Origin: Litorivivens sp041625575
GTDB lineage: Bacteria > Pseudomonadota > Gammaproteobacteria > Pseudomonadales > Spongiibacteraceae
Direction: 5' to 3'
Assembly: GCA_041625575.1 (NCBI GenBank)
Contig: JBFJTG010000002.1
Location: 20,999 to 84,998 of the forward strand
Length of the DNA stretch: 64,000 bases
Positions within the stretch are counted from its first letter, which is position 1, and every line of letters starts with the position of its first letter. A model generated the notes under the pieces. The model was not told the origin of the DNA, did not search any database, and was given only the letters and a program-made list of their open reading frames with translations. The translations under genes and the position numbers were made by a program. Positions 51,179-61,827 of the stretch are shown piece after piece.

Positions 51179-52599
51179 TCCACCCACCTGCTGCTCGCCA
51201 GTTGAACCGCGATCGTTCCAATATTTCCCGCTCCCTGGGTAAGTACAATATCGCCATCCCGCACTACCGGCTTGAGCGTTTCGGCAACTCCATCAATGTC
51301 CTCTATAAATATCGGATCAACTTTCCCCAGTTGCCGGATACTCGCACACAGACTGCGCGCATCCGCGCCGGGAATACTGCTCTCGCCCGCCGAGTAAACA
51401 TTCAGCATCAAAAGCATATCGGTTTCAGATAAAACACGAACAAAATCGTCGTAGAGATCCCGGGTTCTGGAATATCGATGAGGTTGATAAATCATGAGCA
51501 AGCGCCGGCCCGGCCAGGCTTGCCTGACAGCCTTGATGGTCGCCAGCACTTCGGTCGGGTGATGTCCGTAGTCATCAACCAGTATCGCGCTACCCCCTGT
51601 AACCGCTTGTTCGCCGTATATTTGAAAGCGCCTGCCGACACCCTGATAGGATTCAATTCCACTACAGATATGCTTGGCAGCAACACCTTCGTCGGTCGCA
51701 ACAGCAATGGCAGCGGCCGCATTTAAAACATTATGAATGCCCGGCTGATTGATTGTGAAACTCAGAACATCACCCGACTGAACGCGGGCGACATCAAAAT
51801 GGGAACGCAATCCATCTTCTCTCACGTTCTCGATGCGAAAATCAGCATCCTCACTTACGCCATAGGTAAGTACCTGACGGGAAATTTTAGGCAGCAGCGA
51901 TCTAACCACAGGATCATCGACACAAACCACAGCAACCCCGTAGAAGGGCAAATTGTGCAGGAACTCAATAAAGGTCTTCTTGAGTCGCTCGAAGTCACCG
52001 CCATAGGTACCCATATGGTCGGCTTCTATATTTGTCACCACCGATACCATGGGCTGAAGGTGCAAGAATGAGGCGTCACTTTCATCAGCCTCCGCTATCA
52101 GATAGCGACTCTCACCAAGCTTGGCATTGGTACCCGCACTATTGACCTTGCCGCCAATCACAAAGGTAGGGTCCAGGCCTGCATCGGCAAAGATGCTGGT
52201 AATGATACTAGTCGTTGTTGTTTTTCCATGCGTGCCGGCGACCGCGACGCCGTGCCGATAGCGCATAAGCTCAGCTAACATTTCGGCGCGGCGAACTACA
52301 GGAATTCGCAATTTCGTTGCCGCTTTGACTTCAGGGTTCTTCCGGTCGACCGCACTGGACACCACAACGACATCAGCGCCGTCTACGTTTTCGGCAGAGT
52401 GCCCAATTTGGACAAGTATCCCCTGCTGCCGCAAATGCGCAATCGTCGCCGACTCGCGCAAGTCAGATCCCGACACTGTGTAGCCTAAATTCGACAGCAC
52501 CTCGGCGATACCACACATGCCTGCACCGCCAATCCCGACGAAATGGATGCGCTTTACCCTTCGCATTTCCGGAACCACAAAGGAATCACGATTAGACAT
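51175..52599 (-). CDS. murC: UDP-N-acetylmuramate-L-alanine ligase MurC
   Basis: A 474-residue Mur ligase adding L-Ala to UDP-MurNAc. HFVGIGGAGMCGIAEVLS (N-terminal), VAGTHGKTTTTSIITSIF (ATP-binding), and DDYGHHPTEVLATI are diagnostic. It overlaps murG by 8 nt. Confidence 0.97.
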   Translation of the reverse strand: MSNRDSFVVPEMRRVKRIHFVGIGGAGMCGIAEVLSNLGYTVSGSDLRESATIAHLRQQGILVQIGHSAENVDGADVVVVSSAVDRKNPEVKAATKLRIPVVRRAEMLAELMRYRHGVAVAGTHGKTTTTSIITSIFADAGLDPTFVIGGKVNSAGTNAKLGESRYLIAEADESDASFLHLQPMVSVVTNIEADHMGTYGGDFERLKKTFIEFLHNLPFYGVAVVCVDDPVVRSLLPKISRQVLTYGVSEDADFRIENVREDGLRSHFDVARVQSGDVLSFTINQPGIHNVLNAAAAIAVATDEGVAAKHICSGIESYQGVGRRFQIYGEQAVTGGSAILVDDYGHHPTEVLATIKAVRQAWPGRRLLMIYQPHRYSRTRDLYDDFVRVLSETDMLLMLNVYSAGESSIPGADARSLCASIRQLGKVDPIFIEDIDGVAETLKPVVRDGDIVLTQGAGNIGTIAVQLASSRWVE

Positions 52600-53680
52600 G
52601 GGCGTACTCCAAGCAGGTGCTGGTCGCTATCGCGGCTGCGTTGGGGCGCGCCAGTTCACGGGCGGCTAGCGCCATCTTTCTCAGCCCTTCGCGATTCGAA
52701 AATGCATCCCGAATTTTTTGCTGCAATAAGGCACTCGTTAAGTTCGCCTGCTCAATAATTTCGCCTGCTCCATTGGACGCGAACCAGCGGGCATTTTCAC
52801 GCTGATGATCGTCAATAGCCTGCGGCAGTGGCACCAACCACGCACCGACACCCGCGGCTGTTAGTTCGGCAACCGTTAATGCCCCGGCACGACACAAAAC
52901 AATGTCAGCCCAGGCATAGGCGGCAGCCATATCCTCAACAAAGGCTTCACAACGCACCTTCAATCCCGAATCCTGATAGTCCTTAGCAATCACATCGATA
53001 TGCGCTTTGCCGGTCTGATGCCAAAGGACAACTTCTTCCGAACTCATCGATTTGATCGCATCACAGACGACCTGATTAATTGCCGATGCTCCCTGACTCC
53101 CGCCCAGCACAAGCAAGTGAATTGCTCCCTCACGGCCAGATAAGCGAGCATTCGGATGAAGCACGGCTGCTATGTCGTCGCGCACCGGATTACCAATAAA
53201 TTTCGCACGATCTCCACCCAGAGAAATTGGATAGCCCGTCAGCACGCACTTTGAAAAGCGCGCCAATACGCGATTGGTTGTTCCGGCAACTGCATTTTGT
53301 TCGTGAATAATTAGCGGTTTGCGCATAAGCCAGGCAGCCAATCCGCCGGGACCTGAGACATACCCACCCAAGCCAATCACACAAATTGGATCTAAACGGC
53401 GAATCAGCTTCATAGCGGCAAAAACACTTTCCACAGCTTTCAGTAGGGCATGCAAACGCGCCAGCAAACCCTTGCCCCGAATTCCCTGAACAGAAAGGCA
53501 ATGCAGCTCGATACCATTCTCGCGAACAACGCGCGCTTCTATTCCGCGCTCCGTTCCCAACCACTGCACAGAAACTGATTTAGCTTGCAATACTTTCGCA
53601 ACCGCCAGAGCAGGAAAAACATGACCACCGGTGCCACCGGCCATCACAAGCACTGTATTATTGGAGGGTTCAGCTTGCAT
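52592..53680 (-). CDS. murG: UDP-N-acetylglucosamine transferase MurG
   Basis: A 362-residue glycosyltransferase that makes lipid II at the inner face of the membrane. VMAGGTGGHVFPALAVAK, GLGGYVSGPGGLAAWL, and LGGSQGASAINQVV are the G loops and the donor site contains GALTVAELTAAG. The ATG at 53680 has GGAGG at 5 nt and overlaps the ftsW stop. Confidence 0.97.
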   Translation of the reverse strand: MQAEPSNNTVLVMAGGTGGHVFPALAVAKVLQAKSVSVQWLGTERGIEARVVRENGIELHCLSVQGIRGKGLLARLHALLKAVESVFAAMKLIRRLDPICVIGLGGYVSGPGGLAAWLMRKPLIIHEQNAVAGTTNRVLARFSKCVLTGYPISLGGDRAKFIGNPVRDDIAAVLHPNARLSGREGAIHLLVLGGSQGASAINQVVCDAIKSMSSEEVVLWHQTGKAHIDVIAKDYQDSGLKVRCEAFVEDMAAAYAWADIVLCRAGALTVAELTAAGVGAWLVPLPQAIDDHQRENARWFASNGAGEIIEQANLTSALLQQKIRDAFSNREGLRKMALAARELARPNAAAIATSTCLEYAHV

Positions 53681-54812
53681 GCCTACCTCCGTTTTCCTGA
53701 CTGATGCGGGCAACCATTGCCATCATGACAACGCACACCATAAGACTGCTACCGCCGTAACTCATAAAGGGCAGGGTTAAACCTTTGGTTGGCAATAGGC
53801 CAATATTTACTCCAATATTTATAAAAACCTGCGCGGCCAACATAATCGCTATGCCATAGGCAACGTAGGCATTGAAAACCAAAGACTGCAACTCCGCATT
53901 GCGCGCGATACGCAGTATTTTTGCTATGAGTAAAGCGAACAGAGCCAAGACAAACATGGCGCCCAGGAATCCGAATTCCTCCGCCCAAATCGCAAACACG
54001 AAATCCGTATGCGCCTCAGGCAGGTAAAATAATTTCTGCACACTGTTACCCAAACCCGAACCCGTCCATCCACCTCGACCAAAAGCAATAAGAGATTGCG
54101 TTAGCTGATAGCCGCTATTGAACTGATCAGCCCAGGGATCAGTAAAGGCCGTCAAACGTTTCATGCGATAGGGAGAAATCAAAACCGTCACAATCAGCAC
54201 GCCGGCACATGCTGCGATAACGGCAAGAAACTGAACCAAACGCACGCCGGCGAGAAACAGCAAAGCCAAAGCGGTGCCGACTGTTACCACGGTTGCACCG
54301 AAGTCCGGCTCCATCATCAGCAATAAGGTCACAGCCGACACCACAGCCATCGGTTTTACAAAGCCGGCAAATCGGCTTTTTACTTCCTCGTGGCGCCGCA
54401 CCAGATATCCGGCGAGATAAAGCACCACAAATAGCTTAACCAGCTCCGAGGCCTGCAAGGTAAAAGGCCCCAAAGCTAACCAGCGCCGACTGCCATTGAC
54501 CTCTCTGCCAATTCCCGGAATGAGCACCAGCGCCAACAACACGAAACCCAAAAGTAGAAGCAACCAGCTACTCTTACGCCAGGTATCCATCGGAACCTGA
54601 TAGGTCATCAGCGCCAACACCGACGCCAATAACAAGTAGACACCGTAGCGCTTGGCGAAAAAGAATGCGTCGCCATAGCGTCGGTCAGCAAACTCAATCG
54701 ATGCCGAGGTCATGGCAACAAAGCCAATCAGAAGCAAAGCCCAGACCAAAACAACAAAACTGCGGTCAATAGATCCAACATCTGCAGTGTGGCGCGCCAG
54801 CAATGCCGTCAT
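53670..54812 (-). CDS. ftsW: Lipid II polymerase FtsW
   Basis: A 380-residue SEDS-family membrane protein with about ten helices, the septal peptidoglycan glycosyltransferase working with FtsI. Conserved ASELVKLFVVLYLAGYL and MMEPDFGATVV segments and the late GGSSLMVCVVMMAM region are present. ATG at 54812 overlaps the murD stop (ATGA), with GGAGGTGCTCA before it. Confidence 0.96.
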   Translation of the reverse strand: MTALLARHTADVGSIDRSFVVLVWALLLIGFVAMTSASIEFADRRYGDAFFFAKRYGVYLLLASVLALMTYQVPMDTWRKSSWLLLLLGFVLLALVLIPGIGREVNGSRRWLALGPFTLQASELVKLFVVLYLAGYLVRRHEEVKSRFAGFVKPMAVVSAVTLLLMMEPDFGATVVTVGTALALLFLAGVRLVQFLAVIAACAGVLIVTVLISPYRMKRLTAFTDPWADQFNSGYQLTQSLIAFGRGGWTGSGLGNSVQKLFYLPEAHTDFVFAIWAEEFGFLGAMFVLALFALLIAKILRIARNAELQSLVFNAYVAYGIAIMLAAQVFINIGVNIGLLPTKGLTLPFMSYGGSSLMVCVVMMAMVARISQENGGRHAS

Positions 54813-56164
54813 TGAGCACCTCCGGCCATCAAACGCTCTGCAGCTCGCGAAAAGCAGCGTCCGCGATGTTCGTAATTGTCGAACATATCGAAGCTCGCAC
54901 AAGCCGGCGACAAGAGTACGGCGTCACCAGGCTCCGACAAAGCGAAGGCGGCCTCGACAGCAGCATCCATGCTTGTCGCCACGGTGAAGGGCAAGCGCTC
55001 GTCTAACAGCTCTGTTAAATCAGCGGCAGCTTCGCCAATAAATACCGCGGCGCGGCCAACATCCAGCAAGGTATCAATAAGCTCGCTGAGATCGGCACCC
55101 TTTGCTTGTCCACCGGCGATCAATACCACGCGACAGTTTTCGCCCAAACCTTTTAACGAAGCCACTGCAGCGCCAACGTTAGTGCCTTTGGAGTCATCGA
55201 AAAAACTAACACCCTTGAAGGCTCCAACGTGCTGGCACCGGTGAGGCAAACCCGAGAATGCCCGCAGGGTTTCCAACATGTCAGGGAAGGGAAGACCGAG
55301 GGCATGCCCCATCGCCAATGCCGCGAGTGCATTTGCAATATTATGCTGCCCGGCCATGCGAAGCTCCGAGCATGGCATTAGCCTTTCGTCGCCAAATGCC
55401 AAATAGCGCTCACCGGAATGCGTAATTATTCCGAACTCATTGAGGCCCGGCTTTTCCAAACCGAATCGCCACACTTTTACACTTTCAGGAACCAGAGGCT
55501 CGGTTAATGTATCGTCACGATTAACAACTGCTTGCTTACAGGCTCTGAAAATCCGATGTTTGGCCTGATGATAATTGAGTAAGGAGCCGTGATGATCCAG
55601 ATGGTCTTCGCTGATATTTAATACTGTCGCTACTTCAGCATTGACTGTGGCGCATCGCTCCAACTGAAAACTTGACAACTCCAACACATAGAGTTCATGT
55701 TCGCTTCCAAGTAAATCCAGCATTGGCGTTCCGAGATTTCCGCCCACCGCAACGCGCTTGCCAGCCCGAGCCGCCATTTCGCCCAACAGCGTAGTTACTG
55801 TACTTTTACCGTTCGAGCCGGTTATGGCCGCAATCGGGGCCTTGGCATTTTGTACAAACAGATCCAGATCGCCGCTGACCTTAACACCGGCAGCAATTGC
55901 GCTGGCAATAGCCGGCTCCTTGAGCGACACACCCGGACTGACAAATAGCTCATCAGCTGATATAAATTGATCCAGAGAGAATGCGCCTAAGGCCAAATCT
56001 ACATCAGCAAATTCCCGTTGAAATTCCGCAAGCCCCGGCGGAGAGTTTCTGCTATCGGCGACACGAAAGCCTAACTGTTCTGATCGCAGAAAACGCGCGC
56101 ACGAGAGCCCTGTAGCCCCCAGACCAACCACAACACGCAGTTTGTCAGAAACAATTAAGTTCAT
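54809..56164 (-). CDS. murD: UDP-N-acetylmuramoylalanine-D-glutamate ligase MurD
   Basis: A 451-residue Mur ligase adding D-Glu. VVGLGATGLSCARFL (Rossmann), AITGSNGKSTVTTLLG (P-loop), NISEDHLDHHG, and LLSPACASFDMFDNYEHRG are diagnostic. It starts 6 bp after the mraY stop. Confidence 0.97.
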   Translation of the reverse strand: MNLIVSDKLRVVVGLGATGLSCARFLRSEQLGFRVADSRNSPPGLAEFQREFADVDLALGAFSLDQFISADELFVSPGVSLKEPAIASAIAAGVKVSGDLDLFVQNAKAPIAAITGSNGKSTVTTLLGEMAARAGKRVAVGGNLGTPMLDLLGSEHELYVLELSSFQLERCATVNAEVATVLNISEDHLDHHGSLLNYHQAKHRIFRACKQAVVNRDDTLTEPLVPESVKVWRFGLEKPGLNEFGIITHSGERYLAFGDERLMPCSELRMAGQHNIANALAALAMGHALGLPFPDMLETLRAFSGLPHRCQHVGAFKGVSFFDDSKGTNVGAAVASLKGLGENCRVVLIAGGQAKGADLSELIDTLLDVGRAAVFIGEAAADLTELLDERLPFTVATSMDAAVEAAFALSEPGDAVLLSPACASFDMFDNYEHRGRCFSRAAERLMAGGAQ

Positions 56165-56170
56165 AAGTAC

Positions 56171-57253
56171 TCAGCGTAGCTTCAGGGTTGCCAGCCCTGC
56201 CAAAACCAATACAACCGTAATGATCCAAAAGCGCACAATAACGCGTGGCTCCGGCCAACCTTTCAATTCGTAGTGATGGTGAATGGGGGCCATCCTGAAT
56301 ATTCGCCGCCCGGTTAACTTAAAGGAGGCCACTTGAAGAATGACTGAAACGGTTTCCAATACGAAAATGCCGCCCATGATAAAAAAGACAATTTCGTGCC
56401 GGGTTATCACCGCGACCGCACCTAGCGCAGCCCCTAAAGCCAGAGCCCCGACGTCACCCATAAAAACTTGTGCGGGATAGGTGTTAAACCAGAGAAAACC
56501 CAAACCCGCGCCCGCCAATGCCCCGCAAAACACAATGAGCTCACCTGAACCGGCTACGTAGGGAATATGCAAATAATCGGCGAAGGTATGGTGTCCGGTT
56601 AAATAGGCAATCAGACCGAGCGCACCCCCAACCATTACCGATGGCAATATCGCCAGACCGTCAAGACCGTCAGTTAAGTTCACCGCATTGCTCGAGCCGA
56701 CAATAACAAAGTAAGTAAGCACGATAAAAAACAGGCCAAGCTCAAGCTGAATATCTTTAAAGAAGGGAATGTGCAGCTGTGTATGAGCCGGCTCACTCGC
56801 TATCGAATACAAAAAAATCGCCGCAGCCAGACCACCCACAGATTGCCACAGATATTTCCAGCGAGCGGGCAGTCCTCGCGGGTCGCGCTCGATAACCTTG
56901 CGGTAGTCGTCTACCCAACCCACTGCACCAAAAACCAAAGTCACCCCCAGCACGGTCCAGACATAGACATTGGACAAATCTGACCACAATAAAGTGCTGA
57001 TCGCGATAGCCACCAATATCAATGCACCGCCCATCGTCGGTGTGCCTGATTTACTGAAATGGCTCTCGGGCCCATCGTCGCGTACCGCCTGACCGATCTG
57101 GTGGTAGTTGAGCCGCCGGATCATAATCGGGCCAAGCAGCAGCGAAATTGCCAAAGCCGTTAACACCCCTAAAATGCCGCGAAAGGTGAGGTATTTGAAT
57201 ACGGCAAAAACGGTAAAGTATTGAGTCAAATAATCGGCCAAGAGCATTAGCAT
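56171..57253 (-). CDS. mraY: Phospho-N-acetylmuramoyl-pentapeptide-transferase MraY
   Basis: A 360-residue integral membrane enzyme making lipid I. Ten hydrophobic segments; conserved SKSGTPTMGGALIL (near 66), NAVNLTDGLDGLAILP and PIHHHYELKGWPE (catalytic His cluster). The ATG at 57253 overlaps the murF stop. Confidence 0.97.
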   Translation of the reverse strand: MLMLLADYLTQYFTVFAVFKYLTFRGILGVLTALAISLLLGPIMIRRLNYHQIGQAVRDDGPESHFSKSGTPTMGGALILVAIAISTLLWSDLSNVYVWTVLGVTLVFGAVGWVDDYRKVIERDPRGLPARWKYLWQSVGGLAAAIFLYSIASEPAHTQLHIPFFKDIQLELGLFFIVLTYFVIVGSSNAVNLTDGLDGLAILPSVMVGGALGLIAYLTGHHTFADYLHIPYVAGSGELIVFCGALAGAGLGFLWFNTYPAQVFMGDVGALALGAALGAVAVITRHEIVFFIMGGIFVLETVSVILQVASFKLTGRRIFRMAPIHHHYELKGWPEPRVIVRFWIITVVLVLAGLATLKLR

Positions 57254-58620
57254 GATGCGTTCTCCCCTGTTGCCTCAGTGTTGGCAACTGCGTTAACGAC
57301 ATCTTCCATGCCCGCTGAGCGCGACCCTTTAACCAAGACGCTGTCGCCAGGCATTAGCTGATTCTGAATATCGGCCAGCAAAGCGTCTTTACTACTAAAA
57401 TGTGTTGCGATATCACCTGCTCCCTGCGCTGAATACTGACTCAAATTGCCGCAGCTCAGGAGCCTGTCTATTCCGGCTTGAGCGGCATAGATACCGATTT
57501 CGCGATGTAGCGTTTCAGTTTCCGGCCCAAGCTCCGCCATATCGCCTAGCACGAGCACACGGCGACCATCAAAACAGGCGAGCACATCAATGGCCGCCAT
57601 GACAGACGAAGGATTGGCGTTGTAGCTGTCATCGATCAAAGTCACTCCCGGCAAAGCTTGCAAGTGCAGGCGTCCCTGCACCGGACTTAAGGATGCGAGA
57701 CCCTCAGCTATATCAGCTAAACTTGTACCCACCGCCCAAGCCGCCGCGGCCGCCAAAAGCGCATTGGACACCATGGCGGCGCCGAGCACGGACAGCTTCA
57801 TCGAGACCTCACCATCCGGACAGTGCATTCGGAAAGTGGTGCCTCTAGCGCTCAACTGAATATCTTCAGCATAGAAATCGCTTTCGCGATTAGCTCGACT
57901 AACACTTATTACTCGTGCCGCAGACGTTCGCGCGCGCCACTGATCTGCGAAACGGTCATCAGCGTTAATAATGGCGCTACCCTTTTCATTAAGCGCCTGA
58001 TATATCTCGCCTTTGGTTTCTGCTATTTTCTCTACACTACCAAAAGCCTCGAGATGGGCCTGCCCCACATTGGTAATCAAGGCCAGATCCGGACGTGCAA
58101 ACTGACAGAGATAGGAGATATCGCCGGGCTTACCGGCACCCATTTCGATGATAGCCAGCTCATGCTCCGCCTCTATATTGAGCAGGGTGAGTGGCACACC
58201 GATTTCATTATTGAAATTCCCTTGAGTCGCCAAAACATTTCTGGAACGGCTCAAAATTGCCGCCAGCATTTCTTTGCATGTTGTTTTTCCGCAGCTACCG
58301 GTTAAGGCCAACACAGGACCGGCAAAAGCATTTCTATTCAAGGCACCAATCTGCCCAAGCGCTAGCAAGGAATCTTTCACCCGCACTTGCGACAAGGTGG
58401 TTTCAACAGGCTGGGATACGATGACGGCTACCGCACCTTTTGCTGCCGCATCTTCAATAAAATCGTGACCGTTATAGCGCTCGCCATTCAGCGCAAGATA
58501 AGCACAGCCCTTTTTAATTGTTCGCGAATCAGTCGATATCGACGAGACCTGACAATCGTCACCAATCAATTGTCCTCCGGTTGCGCTGGCGATTTGCTGC
58601 AATGATATTGCGGCTATCAT
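57247..58620 (-). CDS. murF: UDP-MurNAc-tripeptide-D-Ala-D-Ala ligase MurF
   Basis: A 457-residue Mur ligase adding D-Ala-D-Ala. LTGSCGKTTCKEML (P-loop), NNEIGVPLTLL, and LIDDSYNANPSSVMAAI are family motifs. ATG at 58620 overlaps the murE stop (ATGA). Confidence 0.97.
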   Translation of the reverse strand: MIAAISLQQIASATGGQLIGDDCQVSSISTDSRTIKKGCAYLALNGERYNGHDFIEDAAAKGAVAVIVSQPVETTLSQVRVKDSLLALGQIGALNRNAFAGPVLALTGSCGKTTCKEMLAAILSRSRNVLATQGNFNNEIGVPLTLLNIEAEHELAIIEMGAGKPGDISYLCQFARPDLALITNVGQAHLEAFGSVEKIAETKGEIYQALNEKGSAIINADDRFADQWRARTSAARVISVSRANRESDFYAEDIQLSARGTTFRMHCPDGEVSMKLSVLGAAMVSNALLAAAAAWAVGTSLADIAEGLASLSPVQGRLHLQALPGVTLIDDSYNANPSSVMAAIDVLACFDGRRVLVLGDMAELGPETETLHREIGIYAAQAGIDRLLSCGNLSQYSAQGAGDIATHFSSKDALLADIQNQLMPGDSVLVKGSRSAGMEDVVNAVANTEATGENASC

Positions 58621-60083
58621 GACGACGCCCTCTTGGCCAAGGCCAGTCGCGCACACTGAACGTCACTGAAGGGCAACCTTTTCCCCAAAGATTCCTGATA
58701 ATCCTCATGCCCTTTTCCGGCAATCAGAATTAAATCGCCAGCCAGAGCAGAGCTGATGGCGTGCTCGATCGCCTGCTGCCTATCCAGCTCTATTAAATAG
58801 GGTGAGCGCGTCAATCCACTCACCATATTCGCGGCGATCTCCTCGGGGCTTTCAGTGCGCGGATTATCGCTGGTGACGACGAGCAAATCTGCCAAGCGCT
58901 CAGCAGTGGATGCCATCAATGGACGTTTAGCTTTATCGCGGTCACCACCGCAACCGAAGACACACCAAAGACGACCATCGCAATGGGGTCGCAAACTGGC
59001 CAGTACTTGCTCGAGCGCGTCCGGGGTATGGGCATAATCAACGACCACCTGCACACCCGTCTTGGAAGGTAGTTTTTCAAGTCGACCGGGAACGGCTTCC
59101 AGGCCGCTTAGTGCTTGCGAAATTTGCTCAATCGTAAAGCCTTCAATGCCAAGTACCGCGATAGCCGCAAGTACGTTCTTCAGATTTACAATTCCGCAAA
59201 GTTCGGTTTTTAAACGCAACTCACCCCACGGCGTAGTAACAAGCGCGGCAATGCCCGCCGCCACATACTCCACCTCGGTCGCTCTTATATCGGCGCCGTC
59301 CCCGAGGCCGAATTGCACGACATCAACACTCGGCGAAATAATCTTTTTCAAATAGGCAGAAAAGCTATCATCCGCATTCAAGACAGCGTTTTTGAGGCCG
59401 GGAAGCCTAAACAGGCGCGCTTTGGCCGCTCCGTAGGCCTGCATATCACCGTGATAATCGAGGTGATCCTGAGTCAAATTTGTAAACACCGCAGTCGAAA
59501 ACTGCAAAGCTGCAACGCGATGCTGACTCAAGCCATGGGACGATACCTCCATAGCGGCCCACCGGGCACCGGCATCAAGCCACTGACTCAAGGTCGACTG
59601 TATGCTGATAGGGTCGGGAGTTGTATTCAACGCACCGGACAACTGCTTAACTCGACCCGCTCCCAGGGTTCCAATAACACCACAGGGCTGGGCCAATGAT
59701 TCCAACATTTGCGCGATGTAATGGGTAACGCTGGACTTGCCATTCGTTCCAGTGACACCAATAGTGTTCAATCGCCGCGAAGGATGTCGATAGAATCGAC
59801 CCGCAATTTCGCTGACGCGCTCTGACAATTTATCAACGACAATGACAGGCAAGCGCCATTGCGCTGCGTCACAAGGCGCTTCCGCGAGGATCGCCGCCGC
59901 GCCCTTGGCGACAGCCGAATCGATAAAATCTCGACCGTCCGCATTATGGCCGGCTATTGCTATAAAAACATCGCCCGGGCGAATACGACGACTGTCGAGT
60001 GTAATGCCCGACACCGGTATAGCCGCCAAATCTGAAGGCAAACCTTCAAGCAACTCACCTAGCACATCGATCGTTTGACTCAT
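58617..60083 (-). CDS. murE: UDP-MurNAc-dipeptide-meso-DAP ligase MurE
   Basis: A 488-residue Mur ligase adding the third residue. GVTGTNGKSSVTHYIAQM (P-loop), NTTPDPISIQ, and the DAP-binding SDNPRTESPEEIAANM (DNPR motif) indicate meso-diaminopimelate specificity. I prefer the ATG at 60083 (MSQTIDVL) with GGAAG 5 nt before it; the ATG at 60095, just past the ftsI stop, is also possible. Confidence 0.95.
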   Translation of the reverse strand: MSQTIDVLGELLEGLPSDLAAIPVSGITLDSRRIRPGDVFIAIAGHNADGRDFIDSAVAKGAAAILAEAPCDAAQWRLPVIVVDKLSERVSEIAGRFYRHPSRRLNTIGVTGTNGKSSVTHYIAQMLESLAQPCGVIGTLGAGRVKQLSGALNTTPDPISIQSTLSQWLDAGARWAAMEVSSHGLSQHRVAALQFSTAVFTNLTQDHLDYHGDMQAYGAAKARLFRLPGLKNAVLNADDSFSAYLKKIISPSVDVVQFGLGDGADIRATEVEYVAAGIAALVTTPWGELRLKTELCGIVNLKNVLAAIAVLGIEGFTIEQISQALSGLEAVPGRLEKLPSKTGVQVVVDYAHTPDALEQVLASLRPHCDGRLWCVFGCGGDRDKAKRPLMASTAERLADLLVVTSDNPRTESPEEIAANMVSGLTRSPYLIELDRQQAIEHAISSALAGDLILIAGKGHEDYQESLGKRLPFSDVQCARLALAKRASS

Positions 60084-60096
60084 CAGCGCTTCCATC

Positions 60097-61827
60097 TCAC
60101 ACCGAACCCGGTTTGGCATCTGCCGTTTTTTCTGCAACAGCTTCCTGAATATCATCCGGCGCAATATTCAAAAGTCGCATCGCTTCTCCTGTAACTTTGG
60201 AGAATACTGGCGCAGCAGCTTCGCCGCCGTAATAGCGCCCGCTGCCTGGCTCATCTATAGTGACCACGGTAACGATCCGAGGTCTGCTTACCGGTGCCAT
60301 ACCAACAAACAGCGATAAGTAGCGATCATCGGCATAACCGTGGGTGCCTATCTTGTGAACCGTGCCTGTTTTTCCCGCGACCCGGTAGGAATCAATACTG
60401 GCGCGCGTTCCGGTGCCACCGGGTCGCGTCACAGACTCAAGCATATTCGCCACTTGCCTTGCGATTTGTTCGCTGATCACACGCTGACTTTGCGCCTGCT
60501 GCTCCCGCTGAATGAGCGATACCGGACGCAAAACTCCGCCGGATGCCAGCACGCTATAGGCTTGCGCCAACTGCAGGGCTGTAACCGACAAACCGTAACC
60601 GAATGCAAAGTTAGCGCGCTCGATGGGCAGCCACTTGGGGTGATTGGGTAGCACCCCATTGCTCTCGCCAGGAAACCCACTGCCCGTAGAGCGCCCCAAT
60701 CCAACTCGCTGAAACACCTCCCAAACCCATTGCTCGTTTAGCACCAGTGACATTTTGCTAATACCGACCTGACTGGATTTTTTGAGAATGTGTTCGAGAT
60801 CCAGCAAGCCGTAATTAACCGGGTCGACCAGGGTTTTGGAACCGATGCGCACGTGGCCGGGGCTGGTATCAATAACCGAATCGGGCTGATATTTTCCGCT
60901 CTCCAGCGCCGCGACCACTGTAAAAGGCTTAACGGTGGAACCCGGCTCGAACACGTCGGTAACAGCGCGATTACGCAAGGTCGACAATTGCATGTCCGAG
61001 CGATTATTGGGATTAAAACCGGGCTGATTAACCATCGCCAAAACTTCGCCGGTATGACTATCCAGCATGATCACCGAACCGGCCTTGGCCTGGGTACGCT
61101 GCAGGGCTGACTTCAGCTCCCGATAGGCGAGATACTGCAGCCGCAGATCAATGGTAAGCTGCAAATCGTTACCCGGCTCGGCGGTTTTACCGTCATCAAG
61201 ATCACGAAAAATATTGCCGTATAAATCTTTCAGTACGCGCTTACTGCCGGGCGTGCCACGCAGCCAATCATCGTAGGCAAGCTCAAGCCCTTCCTGACCC
61301 TGGTCGTCGATATTGGTGAAACCGAGCAAATGCGAAACCACTTCACCCGCAGGATAGAATCGACGGTATTCCCGCTGCATATAAATGCCGGGAATCGCAG
61401 CATTGAGTACCTTTTCCGCATCGGCGGGTGACATCTGGCGGCGCAGATAGACAAATCGCCGACCGGGCACAAGGCTAACTTTTTCCTTTAGCTGACGCGC
61501 ATCAACACCGAGCAAACGCGCCAGTTCCGGCAGGCGCTCAACCGCCCCTGCCAATTCTTTCGGGTCCGCCCAGAGCGATGCGACCGGCGTACTAACCGCC
61601 AGAGGCTCGCCGTTGCGGTCTGTAATCATGCCTCGGTGGGCCGGGATTTTTTCGGTGCGAATGGTGCGGGCATTTCCCTGCCCCTGCAAAAACTCACGGC
61701 CACGATCAGCATTGAGCACCTGCAAATTCAGGGTTCTCCACACCAACAGCAAGGCGAGCGCGAGCAGGCCCAGCGCCATCACAAGAAAGCGCCAGACCGG
61801 AACCAACTGACTAGTCTGCTTCGCCAT
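60097..61827 (-). CDS. ftsI: Septal transpeptidase FtsI (PBP3)
   Basis: A 576-residue class B penicillin-binding protein. N-terminal membrane anchor (FLVMALGLLALALLLVW), dimerisation domain, then transpeptidase: FEPGSTVKPFTVVAAL with the active Ser, KSSQVGISKMS (SxN box), and VAGKTGTVHKIG (KTG box). ATG at 61827 overlaps ftsL by 17 bp with AAGG before it. Confidence 0.97.
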   Translation of the reverse strand: MAKQTSQLVPVWRFLVMALGLLALALLLVWRTLNLQVLNADRGREFLQGQGNARTIRTEKIPAHRGMITDRNGEPLAVSTPVASLWADPKELAGAVERLPELARLLGVDARQLKEKVSLVPGRRFVYLRRQMSPADAEKVLNAAIPGIYMQREYRRFYPAGEVVSHLLGFTNIDDQGQEGLELAYDDWLRGTPGSKRVLKDLYGNIFRDLDDGKTAEPGNDLQLTIDLRLQYLAYRELKSALQRTQAKAGSVIMLDSHTGEVLAMVNQPGFNPNNRSDMQLSTLRNRAVTDVFEPGSTVKPFTVVAALESGKYQPDSVIDTSPGHVRIGSKTLVDPVNYGLLDLEHILKKSSQVGISKMSLVLNEQWVWEVFQRVGLGRSTGSGFPGESNGVLPNHPKWLPIERANFAFGYGLSVTALQLAQAYSVLASGGVLRPVSLIQREQQAQSQRVISEQIARQVANMLESVTRPGGTGTRASIDSYRVAGKTGTVHKIGTHGYADDRYLSLFVGMAPVSRPRIVTVVTIDEPGSGRYYGGEAAAPVFSKVTGEAMRLLNIAPDDIQEAVAEKTADAKPGSV